A stretch of DNA of 64,000 bases from Chryseosolibacter sp044507775 (GTDB lineage Bacteria; Bacteroidota; Bacteroidia; Cytophagales; Cyclobacteriaceae): assembly GCA_044507775.1 (NCBI GenBank), contig JBIQIY010000005.1, positions 62,001-126,000 of the forward strand. Direction: 5' to 3'. Within the stretch, counting starts at the first letter, position 1. Every line of letters starts with the position of its first letter. Positions 46,446 through 53,444 of the stretch are shown here, piece after piece. The translations under genes were made by a program, and so were the position numbers. The notes under the pieces are model-generated. The model was not told the origin of the DNA. It did not search any database and saw only the letters and a list, made by a program, of their open reading frames with translations.

Positions 46446-46449
46446 ATGA
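46294..46449 (+). pseudogene. Short open frame overlapping the Hsp20-like start, possible gene remnant
   Basis: After an in-frame TAG at 46291, a 51-codon frame runs to a TGA at 46447-46449 and overlaps the next ATG as ATGA. Its residues look protein-like (QILAILAGIEVSGNENN, YLLVYMDALIILDQTT), but it has no ATG, GTG or TTG near its beginning. It may be the end of a frameshifted or decayed gene, or a tiny peptide with an unusual start. Not recognised. Confidence 0.25.
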
Positions 46450-46832
46450 AAAAGGAAAACTATTTAGACCTGATCACCTCGATAGATGTCCTGAACACCT
46501 TGAATGGCGGCGTGAGTGAACCACAGCTTTGTCTCGAGCACTATGAGCAGTACCGGGAAATCCACCTGAAGGTGCCGGGAATCAGTCTGGACGACATGCG
46601 TGTCGAAATACACGACAACAATCTGTCTATCTTCTACCTGATCAACATATTGTCGGGAGAGCGGATGATACCTTTGCCGCGCGTAGTCTACAACCGGAAT
46701 GTGCCGTACTACATTGACATCAACAAGATCAACGCCAGGCTTGAAGAGGAGGAATTGATCGTCAATTTACCCTATAACCGACTGGCAAACGGATATCACA
46801 AGGACACGCGGTTGAACGACAACGAAAGCTAG
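46446..46832 (+). CDS. Hsp20/alpha-crystallin-like small protein
   Basis: 128 residues. The middle (about 35-115) fits an alpha-crystallin-type beta sandwich: EIHLKVPGISLDDMRVEIHD (strands 2-3), IPLPRVVYNRNVPYYIDINK, and NARLEEEELIVNLPYN in the position of the A-x-x-x-n-GvL motif. The motif is weak, so chaperone activity is uncertain; the domain assignment rests on the overall pattern. No signal peptide. It converges with the serine hydrolase gene, sharing the CTAG that contains both stop codons. Confidence 0.7.
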   Translation: MKKENYLDLITSIDVLNTLNGGVSEPQLCLEHYEQYREIHLKVPGISLDDMRVEIHDNNLSIFYLINILSGERMIPLPRVVYNRNVPYYIDINKINARLEEEELIVNLPYNRLANGYHKDTRLNDNES

Positions 46833-48097
46833 TCCACTATTGCCTGATACGTGAAGACCTTGAATTTTTCGTGGATGTATCCGTACGGATTGCCGAAGAT
46901 GTTCGTGTAGATGACTCCGATCAGATCCTCTTTCGGGTCGGCCCAGTACTGTGTGCTGAAAGCGCCGCCCCACGAGAATGTACCCAGGCTCACCGGCGAT
47001 CGATAGTCATTTTTTTCAGTTTCGAGGCCGAATCCCAACCCAAACTCATTGTCGAGGCCGGGTAGCTGATCCTGCAACATCAGCTCTACTGTTTTTCTTC
47101 CCAGCAATCGCGTACCGTTAAACTGACCGTTGTTCAGGAATAGCTGCAGGAATTTTGCATAGTCTTCAACCGTGGATGACAGGCCCGCTCCTCCTGAAAA
47201 GTAGGTACCCTGAAGATTGGGGTAGTCCGTCGACACGGCGTCGAAGGCTGCCGATTCAAGCTTGTATGTCTTGCCATCCCGGGTGCCATGGAGCGCAACC
47301 AGACGGTCGTGTTTGTTCTTCGGCAGATAAAAATAAGTGTCTTTCATTCCGAGCGGATCGAAGATGCGTGTTTTCAGAAACTGGTCGAATGACATGCCCG
47401 ACCAGATCTCCACCAGGTATCCCAGCACGTCGCTATTCAGGCCGTAGGTAAAGCGTTCCCCCGGCTGGTGCTTCAACGGCATGCCGCCCAATATCTTCAT
47501 TTTATCGGCAAGACGGTCGCGGTCGTTGCCGATCCCACTCGGAATTCCAGCTTTGGCATAGATAGCTTTAAACTCGTCGCTGCCGATAACGGCATAGTCG
47601 ATTCCCGAGGAGTGCGTGAGCAGCTGCCGGATCGTGACTTCGCTTGCCGCGGGTTCGGTGGTATACGAGGAGTCTTTGGGGTTGAAACTTTTCAACACTT
47701 TGGGATTCCGGAACTCCGGAATGTATTTGGAGACCGGGTCGTCGAGGAGAAACTTACCTTCTTCCCAGAGCATCATGACGGCGAGACTGGTGATCGCTTT
47801 ACTCTGCGATGCGATGCGAAAGATGTCGTCTTTTCTGAGCGGCGTTTTCTTTGCGACATCGCTGTAGCCGAACGCCTTGTAATAGACTATTTTCCCGTGC
47901 CGCACGATAAGCGCCACCGCTCCCGGAATACTTTGATTGCGGACATGCTCTTCGAGCATCTTATCGATGTGCGAGAGGCGGGCTTCCGAGAAACCCGCTT
48001 CTGCGGGAGGTGCCGGTGAAAAATTCTTTACGGATTGGGCAAACAACGCCTGGGCTGCCAGCAGCAGCAAAAGGAAAAGGGACGATCTCAACATCAT
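46829..48097 (-). CDS. Exported serine hydrolase, beta-lactamase/esterase (class C-like) family
   Basis: 422 residues. Signal peptide about 1-20. The Ser-x-x-Lys nucleophile motif is ASQSKAITS (about residue 93), the second motif is TYGLNSDVLGYLVE, and the C-terminal domain has SWGGAFSTQYWADP at the position of the third (H/K-x-G) motif. These features fit PF00144 esterases/D-aminopeptidases/beta-lactamases; true beta-lactamase activity cannot be inferred. Periplasmic or secreted. The ATG at 48097 is followed at once by a second ATG. Confidence 0.9.
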   Translation of the reverse strand: MMLRSSLFLLLLLAAQALFAQSVKNFSPAPPAEAGFSEARLSHIDKMLEEHVRNQSIPGAVALIVRHGKIVYYKAFGYSDVAKKTPLRKDDIFRIASQSKAITSLAVMMLWEEGKFLLDDPVSKYIPEFRNPKVLKSFNPKDSSYTTEPAASEVTIRQLLTHSSGIDYAVIGSDEFKAIYAKAGIPSGIGNDRDRLADKMKILGGMPLKHQPGERFTYGLNSDVLGYLVEIWSGMSFDQFLKTRIFDPLGMKDTYFYLPKNKHDRLVALHGTRDGKTYKLESAAFDAVSTDYPNLQGTYFSGGAGLSSTVEDYAKFLQLFLNNGQFNGTRLLGRKTVELMLQDQLPGLDNEFGLGFGLETEKNDYRSPVSLGTFSWGGAFSTQYWADPKEDLIGVIYTNIFGNPYGYIHEKFKVFTYQAIVD

Positions 48098-48105
48098 GAA
48101 AACAA

Positions 48106-48678
48106 TTATACTGTTACGTGTGACCAGTTTTCACCGGTTTTGATCCGGTGTATCTGCATATCAGAAACCTTGAATTGCCTGGCCAGGGCTTTCAAGGTAG
48201 GTTGTTTTTTCGACTGAAGCGCGCGTTTTATTTGTTTTACTTTCGACGCATTCAGCTTGGGGCCTTCCTCCGGATTTTGGCGCACCAACACATTGGGATC
48301 GCGCAGCGCGTGCTCGATCTGTGTTTCATGGCGTACCCATTTAAGATTATCCGCCCTGTTGTTCTCCTTCATATGGTCGACATGAATGACAAAGTTGTGG
48401 CGGCTGCTCGGCTGCTTGAGAAAATACTCCGCCACAAGGCGGTGCAGATAATAGTTCTGGCGATTTGCTTCACGACCGATGGTTACACTGGGATAACCTT
48501 GTGTCAGGCGCGGGCGAAGAATGTAGCCGTCATCAACTTTGTTCCGGAAGCTGACGATACGGCCGCGGTTGGAGATGGCGTATCGCTTCGTAGTTACACC
48601 TTTCTTTAATTCGAGCTCCTTCCAGCGCTCGCCGGCAAGGGACTTGACTGCTGAATTTTTCCTGGATGTCTTTGCCAT
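48106..48678 (-). CDS. NUMOD4/HNH homing-type endonuclease-like protein
   Basis: 190 residues. A NUMOD4 element (GERWKELELKKG, YAISNRGRIVSFRN) precedes an HNH nuclease motif (YYLHRLVAEYFL, then VIHVDHMKENNRADNLKWVR, with the His and two Asn positions kept) and a C-terminal helix-turn-helix (LKALARQFKVSDMQIHRIK). Free-standing genes of this type occur in phages and Bacteroidota chromosomes and often behave as selfish mobile genes. Eight bp separate it from the serine hydrolase, and it starts just after the aminotransferase stop. No intron or intein is visible around it. Confidence 0.85.
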   Translation of the reverse strand: MAKTSRKNSAVKSLAGERWKELELKKGVTTKRYAISNRGRIVSFRNKVDDGYILRPRLTQGYPSVTIGREANRQNYYLHRLVAEYFLKQPSSRHNFVIHVDHMKENNRADNLKWVRHETQIEHALRDPNVLVRQNPEEGPKLNASKVKQIKRALQSKKQPTLKALARQFKVSDMQIHRIKTGENWSHVTV

Positions 48679-48680
48679 AA

Positions 48681-49583
48681 TTATTTTATTTTTTCTGAGT
48701 ATTGAGGAATTAGTGAGTGAAATCGGGTGATGATATTTTCCAGTGTATTATCGGAAGACCGGTTCATTATTTCTCGTCCATCAATTTCCACTACAGGAGT
48801 CAGCTCTCCCATCGTTCCCGTTGCAAAGACAACATCAGCATTATAAAATTCCGTCAGCGAAAGATTTTTTTCCACTGCGGGTATTCCAAGATCCCGGCAG
48901 ATATCCAGCACCAGTCCGCGCGTGATGCCGTGAAGGCATGCGTCAGGCAGCGGCGTAAACACCATTCCCTCCCGGATCATGAAGAGGTTTGCATCATTAA
49001 GTTCGGAAACAAAACCCAAATGATCAAGCATGACCGCCGCATCCATGCCGGAAATATTCGCCTGTATCTTGGCCAGGATATTATTGAGCAGGTTGTTATG
49101 GTGTATTTTCGAGTCGAGGAACTGCGGGTTGTTCCGGCGTTGCGACGAGGTGATCACGCGTATACCCGTGGTGTTGTTGTAAACAAGGGGTTTCCATTCC
49201 GCGAGCACGATGAGGCAAGATCCGCGCGTATTCAACCGGGGGTCCATACCCGATGTGATTTTTTCGCCGCGGGTCAACGTGAGCCTTATGTGCGTTTCAT
49301 CATGCATGCCGTTCGCTGCAAGGGTTTCGAAAATCGCTTTCTTGATGTCTGCTCTGCCGGGTATATCTTCAAAAGCAAGGGCGCGTGCCGAAGCTTCCAG
49401 GCGTTCAAGGTGTTTGTCGAGGCAAAAGATTCCTCCCTTGTATACTCTCAACCCTTCCCATACTGCGTCTCCACCCTGGACGACGCTGTCGAAGACAGAA
49501 ACCTTTGCCTCCTCTCTCGGTAGTAACTTTCCGCCCACATATACCTGGATGGTATTATTCTTCGGGTTGTACTTCTGTAACAT
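48681..49583 (-). CDS. Class IV PLP aminotransferase (BCAT/D-amino-acid transaminase-like)
   Basis: 300 residues from ATG 49583; a GTG 12 bp upstream is less likely. Fold-type IV features: SVFDSVVQGGDAVWEGLRVY near the N-terminus, the PLP lysine in DSKIHHNNLLNN, ELNDANLFMIREG, and CLHGITRGLVLDICRDLG. It is similar in size to branched-chain aminotransferases and D-alanine transaminases; the substrate is not fixed by these motifs. It lies 102 bp downstream of a sulfotransferase-like gene, the order in which the two domains are fused in plant 'BCAT-like' proteins. Confidence 0.9.
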   Translation of the reverse strand: MLQKYNPKNNTIQVYVGGKLLPREEAKVSVFDSVVQGGDAVWEGLRVYKGGIFCLDKHLERLEASARALAFEDIPGRADIKKAIFETLAANGMHDETHIRLTLTRGEKITSGMDPRLNTRGSCLIVLAEWKPLVYNNTTGIRVITSSQRRNNPQFLDSKIHHNNLLNNILAKIQANISGMDAAVMLDHLGFVSELNDANLFMIREGMVFTPLPDACLHGITRGLVLDICRDLGIPAVEKNLSLTEFYNADVVFATGTMGELTPVVEIDGREIMNRSSDNTLENIITRFHSLIPQYSEKIK

Positions 49584-49685
49584 ATGGATGTTCACTCCAT
49601 GTGGAAGAACACTTGATCAGCCAGTTGTTCTTGTCTAGGCGGGGCGAGTGGGCTTAAGTAAAGTAAGGATTATTTTATGGAACGA

Positions 49686-50399
49686 TCAAGCTTTTAAGGA
49701 AAATGGTAGGAGTTTTTCGTAAAAGCAAATGGCCTCCTGATAGAGTTTGTCGAGGTGCCGGGGCAGGGCGCGATCATCAGCATCGGAGGGCGCCTGGAAG
49801 CCGGTCGTGCGGTGAACGTTCGCGTACCAGTGGGGGGCCCAGACACCATCATAGGGCTTGGGCCCTGGCGGCCAGTGTGCCATCCGTTGTTCGAAGGCGA
49901 TCCCGCAACGGTCGCAGAGCTTCTTCAAGACAGCGGGAGGATCCTTCAGCAAGAACCCGCTGTCCAGCACGACGGGGTCGCTACCGGTGTCTCGCAGCCG
50001 CGTGAAGATCGTGTGTTGATAGGCGACACCGATGTCGCGCATGACGGGGCGCTCGATGACGGCGGCGTAGCTGGCGAGGATGAGGCGCGGGTCGCGGATG
50101 AGGAAGATGTTTCTCGCCCCCGGAAGAAAGGGGTCGTCGAGCACCTCCATGTGGTGCGCCATGTTTTTGACGAAGAGCACGGGTTTGTCGGCGCTCGCTG
50201 TGAGCCCGGCTCGTGCGGTGTGCTCGTCCTGGGGCAACGATCGGAGTACCTCTTCCGCGCCGGGATGGAGGGCTCCGCTCTTCAGAAGGTATACGGCATA
50301 GAAGGGTTCATCGGCGACGACCGTGTCGCTGCGCTGCGCGAACGAATACATTAACGCGGTCGAAACATTGCGCGGGCCTGAAACGAGATTGAGGATCAT
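49686..50399 (-). CDS. Sulfotransferase-like P-loop protein
   Basis: 237 residues from ATG 50399, whose ATGA overlaps the stop of the upstream Zn-ribbon gene, implying coupled translation. LVSGPRNVSTALMYSFAQR is the PAPS/P-loop-like 5'-phosphosulfate-binding region, DEPFYAVYL follows, and FLIRDPRLILASY is the 3'-phosphate-binding strand-helix of sulfotransferases. Cytosolic, substrate unknown; whether PAPS is the donor is not certain for this branch. Next in the operon is the class IV aminotransferase. Confidence 0.85.
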   Translation of the reverse strand: MILNLVSGPRNVSTALMYSFAQRSDTVVADEPFYAVYLLKSGALHPGAEEVLRSLPQDEHTARAGLTASADKPVLFVKNMAHHMEVLDDPFLPGARNIFLIRDPRLILASYAAVIERPVMRDIGVAYQHTIFTRLRDTGSDPVVLDSGFLLKDPPAVLKKLCDRCGIAFEQRMAHWPPGPKPYDGVWAPHWYANVHRTTGFQAPSDADDRALPRHLDKLYQEAICFYEKLLPFSLKA

Positions 50400-50770
50400 A
50401 CTTCCTGGTATTCCTTTTTCACCACCAGCAGGTAACAATCATTTTCGATTGGCAGATAACCCTGCTCGTAACAATAATGATACTGCGCGCCTTCGCGTGT
50501 CGTGTACGTACTCGTAAAATGATTGAAGTCAAATCCGCGGGCTTTCAATTTCTGGTAGCTCACTTTGTTTTTTCCCGTGGGATTCATGCTCATCAGGATT
50601 CGCCTGTTCTTGCGAAGGATGTTGTTGATGTTCCTGACGCAACTGTTGTCGTCGCTGTTCAGACGATTGTTGTATGCGATGCGGCAAATGTCTGAACAGA
50701 ATTTTTTGTCGATCCGTCCCCTGAATGGCTCGCCGCATTCAAGGCATGATCTTGAAGTTTGAGAGGGCAT
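50396..50770 (-). CDS. Zn-ribbon domain protein, function unknown
   Basis: 124 residues from ATG 50770. A C-x2-C...C-x3-C knuckle (SCLECGEPFRGRIDKKFCSD, then IC) lies at the N-terminus, as in DUF2116-type Zn ribbons. A basic segment (INNILRKNRRILMSMNP) and a C-terminal part rich in tyrosine follow. It might bind nucleic acid or protein. It is divergent from ssb, with helically phased CGnnTA repeats between them beginning 10 bp before this ATG. The stop codon overlaps the start of the sulfotransferase-like gene. Confidence 0.75.
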   Translation of the reverse strand: MPSQTSRSCLECGEPFRGRIDKKFCSDICRIAYNNRLNSDDNSCVRNINNILRKNRRILMSMNPTGKNKVSYQKLKARGFDFNHFTSTYTTREGAQYHYCYEQGYLPIENDCYLLVVKKEYQEV

Positions 50771-50779
50771 TTTTGTTAT

Positions 50780-50838
50780 CCGTTTACAAACGATTAGCAA
50801 ACGAATATAATCGATTATAAACGGTTAACATACGACTA
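50780..50838. promoter_or_regulatory. Six helically phased CGnnTA repeats
   Basis: CGTTTA (50781), CGATTA (50791), CGAATA (50802), CGATTA (50812), CGGTTA (50822) and CGACTA (50833). The offsets are 10, 11, 10, 10 and 11 bp, i.e. one DNA turn each. The array fills the space upstream of the Zn-ribbon start and 89 bp upstream of the ssb start. It is a candidate binding site for a cooperatively binding regulator. Confidence 0.55.
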
Positions 50839-50866
50839 ACGGAAATTTTACAGCGCACTTTTGAAT

Positions 50867-50893
50867 CATCAGCGAGGAGGACATGTCCTGATG
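50867..50893. promoter_or_regulatory. Palindrome in the ssb leader
   Basis: The perfect 12-bp palindrome AGGACATGTCCT (50878-50889) is bracketed by CATCAG (50867-50872) and CTGATG (50888-50893). It ends 33 bp before the ssb ATG. It may be an operator or an mRNA hairpin; no regulator can be named. Confidence 0.4.
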
Positions 50894-50926
50894 TCAATTA
50901 AATCTAACTATCAAAATTCAACGCTT

Positions 50927-51262
50927 ATGAAAACTTTGCGAAACAGTGTTCAGCTCATTGGAAGGCTGGGCAAAGACCCGGAGGTAAAAGTCTTTAACGA
51001 CAAGAAGAGGGCGTCTTTTTCGGTCGCCACATCCGACAACTACAAAAATCAGAAAGGTGAGAAGGTAGAAGACACTCAGTGGCACAATGTTGTGATCTGG
51101 GGCAAGCTGGCGGAGGTGGCGGAAAAGTACCTGAAAAAAGGAGCGGAAGTCGCCGTCGAAGGGAAGCTTATCCACCGGGTTTATGAAACCAATGGCGAAA
51201 AGCGGTTCTTTACTGAAATCAGTGTCAATGATATGGTGATGCTAGGGCCCAAGAAGGCCTAG
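50927..51262 (+). CDS. ssb: Short single-stranded DNA-binding protein
   Basis: 111 residues from ATG 50927; upstream in-frame codons lack SSB character. OB-fold: VQLIGRLGKDPEVKVFNDKK, then ASFSVATSDNYKN, DTQWHNVVIWGKLAEVAEKY and KGAEVAVEGKL. It ends in MVMLGPKKA, without the glutamine/glycine linker and acidic C-terminal tip of canonical SSB, so it would not recruit the usual repair partners through that tip. This fits a second, small SSB of the type common in Bacteroidota (recombination or competence-related). A strong terminator follows. Confidence 0.9.
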   Translation: MKTLRNSVQLIGRLGKDPEVKVFNDKKRASFSVATSDNYKNQKGEKVEDTQWHNVVIWGKLAEVAEKYLKKGAEVAVEGKLIHRVYETNGEKRFFTEISVNDMVMLGPKKA

Positions 51263-51267
51263 CCCGC

Positions 51268-51307
51268 GCAGGGGCCCGGTTTGAAGGTTTCCGGGTCCCC
51301 TGCTTTT
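51268..51307 (+). terminator. Intrinsic terminator after ssb
   Basis: The arms GCAGGGGCCCGG and CCGGGTCCCCTGC pair nearly completely (one bulge or mismatch), then TTTT. It starts 6 bp after the ssb stop. Confidence 0.8.
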
Positions 51308-51426
51308 AGCAAATGCCGGCACATTATTTTTAGGAGGGGATCTTTCAACCGCAAAGAGGGACAGCCAAGACTATTTTACCGGGAAATACGTTATGTCGCG
51401 GGCCGGCGGGCGATAAGGTTTTTTCT

Positions 51427-51434
51427 TAGTTTTG
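51427..51434 (+). promoter_or_regulatory. TAnnTTTG -7 element just before the BatA gene
   Basis: TAGTTTTG matches the -7 consensus, and the ATG at 51441 is 7 bp downstream, which would give a nearly leaderless mRNA. No good -33 TTTG is seen. Confidence 0.35.
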
Positions 51435-51440
51435 CTTCTG

Positions 51441-53438
51441 ATGACGTTTCTATATCCTTCCTTCCTCTGGGCTCTTCTTGCGCTTTCCATCCCGGTCATC
51501 ATCCACCTTTTCAATTTCAGGAAGACCACCCGCATTTTCTTTTCCAACAACCGGTTCCTCCGACAGGTCAAGGAGGTCACCACTGCGAAGAGACGCCTCA
51601 AGCATTATCTCATCCTCGCGTCGCGCCTGCTGTTTTTGCTTTTCCTCGTCCTGGCGTTTGCACAACCCCTGATCCCGGCGAAAGATCAGCTTGACGCCGA
51701 ACGGAATATTGTGATTTACCTTGACAATTCGCAAAGTATGTCCGCGCAAATGCCGGACAGAACACCCGCGCTGGACGCGGCGCTGAACTTTGGCAGAGGG
51801 ATCGTCGATCTCTTTCCGCCCGATACGCGTTACCGGATCCTCACGAACGACTTCGCTCCTTTTTCCAATACTTTCAAGACAAAGGCTGAAGCGCTGGACA
51901 TTCTAGCCCAGGTTCGCGCCTCGCCGGTGTCGCGGTCAATGGAGGAAATCAAGAACCGGCTCGTTCAGCAGGAGGGGCGCGCGCGGGAGTTTTTCTGGAT
52001 ATCGGATTTCCAGAAATCAACGCTCGGCAGCATTCCCACGGAATGGGACAGCGCTTCGCGATGGCATCTGGCACCCATTACTTTTGCCTCGGCACCGAAT
52101 GTGTTCGTCGACTCTGCCTACCTGCAAAATCCTTTTGCCGCTGGCGGCGAAAAGAATGTGCTTACGGTACGCGTTCGCAACGACGGGGATGAAGAGGTAA
52201 CTCAACTCAACTTGAAGCTTTCAATCAATGATATCCAGGCGGGAACCGCAACGATCAACATTCCGGCGGGCGGCCTCGCCGAGACGAACTTCGATCTCAC
52301 AACCGGACTGACGGGCTTCAACAGAGCCATCGTTTCATTCAACGATTTTCCCGTGAGCTTCGACAATGAATTTTACCTGGCGCTCAACTTTACGAACAAG
52401 ATTTCCATCATCGAGATCAAGCCCGGAAATGATGTGACGGCGGTAGAACGGGTCTTCGGCAACAGGCAGGTATTCAGTTTCAGAAGCTTCTCAGTTGAAA
52501 ATTTCAACTACAGCCTGCTCGATCAGGCTGACCTGGTTGTAGTCAATGGCATCGACCGTCCCGATGCCGCGCTGAATCTCTCACTCCGGAATTACATCAA
52601 CGAGTCGGGCACACTTATGCTTATCCCGGGTACGCGCCCGGATGTTCAATTGCTGCAGCAGCTGACGGGAAATCCGCTTGTGACTGTCGTCCAGGGCGAT
52701 CCTGTGTTGCAAGATCTGGACCGACCCGATTACAGCAATCCTTTTTTTGAAAATGTTTTCGAAGAGCGGTCCGCTTCCATTGCCATGCCGCGGGCGGCGC
52801 AGGTTCTTCGCTGGGGTCAGGACCGTGCGGCGATCCTGCGCTTCAAGAACGATGAGCCGTTTCTCTCGCGGATGGATCAAGGGGGAAAACTGTATCTGCT
52901 GTCGACGCCCCTGAATCCGGCGTACACCGATTTTCACAACCACGCGTTGTTCGTGCCGGTTATGTACCGCATCGCGGGCAGTAGCCGAAAGAATGACGCG
53001 CCATTGTATTACACCCTGAAAGAAAATTTCATTACACTCCGGCTTGACAGTCTCCGCCAGGATGAGCCCCTGCGATTGAAGGGCGCCCAGGAGATCGTAC
53101 CCTCCCAGCGAAGCGTGAATGAGCAGGTTTTTCTCGAGATCCCGAAATTCTCCATCACAGAAGGTTTTTATCAGGTGCTGGCCGGGGCCGATTCAGTGGG
53201 ACTTATCGCCTTTAACCTCGATAAAGCGGAATCGTTGCTCGATCAGTTCACGGGAACAGAGATCAAAGATCAAATGGGCAACGGTGACAATATCACTATT
53301 TTCGAGGCCACTTCGGCGGAAGCTTTCACTAACGAAATAAAAGAAAGATATTTGGGCAAACCTTTATGGAAGTATGCTCTGATGCTGGCGCTGTTCTTCC
53401 TCCTCGTCGAGGTACTGCTCATTCGCTTTTTAAAATAG
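51441..53438 (+). CDS. BatA/vWA-domain inner-membrane protein
   Basis: 665 residues. The N-terminal BatA domain has two membrane helices (about 5-22 and 60-76; SIPVIIHLFNFRK between) and is typical of the 'aerotolerance regulator N-terminal' family. A von Willebrand A-like domain follows, with the MIDAS-type IVIYLDNSQSMSA (D-x-S-x-S). A long periplasmic region with an Ig-like part (about 215-300) and a glutamine-amidotransferase-like tail precede a final membrane helix (about 640-658). Function of this Bacteroidota family is unknown. It starts a tightly packed plus-strand run, with the dihydroorotase homologue 6 bp downstream. Confidence 0.88.
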   Translation: MTFLYPSFLWALLALSIPVIIHLFNFRKTTRIFFSNNRFLRQVKEVTTAKRRLKHYLILASRLLFLLFLVLAFAQPLIPAKDQLDAERNIVIYLDNSQSMSAQMPDRTPALDAALNFGRGIVDLFPPDTRYRILTNDFAPFSNTFKTKAEALDILAQVRASPVSRSMEEIKNRLVQQEGRAREFFWISDFQKSTLGSIPTEWDSASRWHLAPITFASAPNVFVDSAYLQNPFAAGGEKNVLTVRVRNDGDEEVTQLNLKLSINDIQAGTATINIPAGGLAETNFDLTTGLTGFNRAIVSFNDFPVSFDNEFYLALNFTNKISIIEIKPGNDVTAVERVFGNRQVFSFRSFSVENFNYSLLDQADLVVVNGIDRPDAALNLSLRNYINESGTLMLIPGTRPDVQLLQQLTGNPLVTVVQGDPVLQDLDRPDYSNPFFENVFEERSASIAMPRAAQVLRWGQDRAAILRFKNDEPFLSRMDQGGKLYLLSTPLNPAYTDFHNHALFVPVMYRIAGSSRKNDAPLYYTLKENFITLRLDSLRQDEPLRLKGAQEIVPSQRSVNEQVFLEIPKFSITEGFYQVLAGADSVGLIAFNLDKAESLLDQFTGTEIKDQMGNGDNITIFEATSAEAFTNEIKERYLGKPLWKYALMLALFFLLVEVLLIRFLK

Positions 53439-53444
53439 AGATTG

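Noticed and set aside
46829..48097. Antibiotic-resistance beta-lactamase
   Set aside because: Only the general serine-hydrolase motifs are seen; the family includes many esterases and peptidases.
48106..48678. Prophage or group I intron context for the HNH gene
   Set aside because: No phage structural genes, integrase, att-like repeats or intron core are visible around it.
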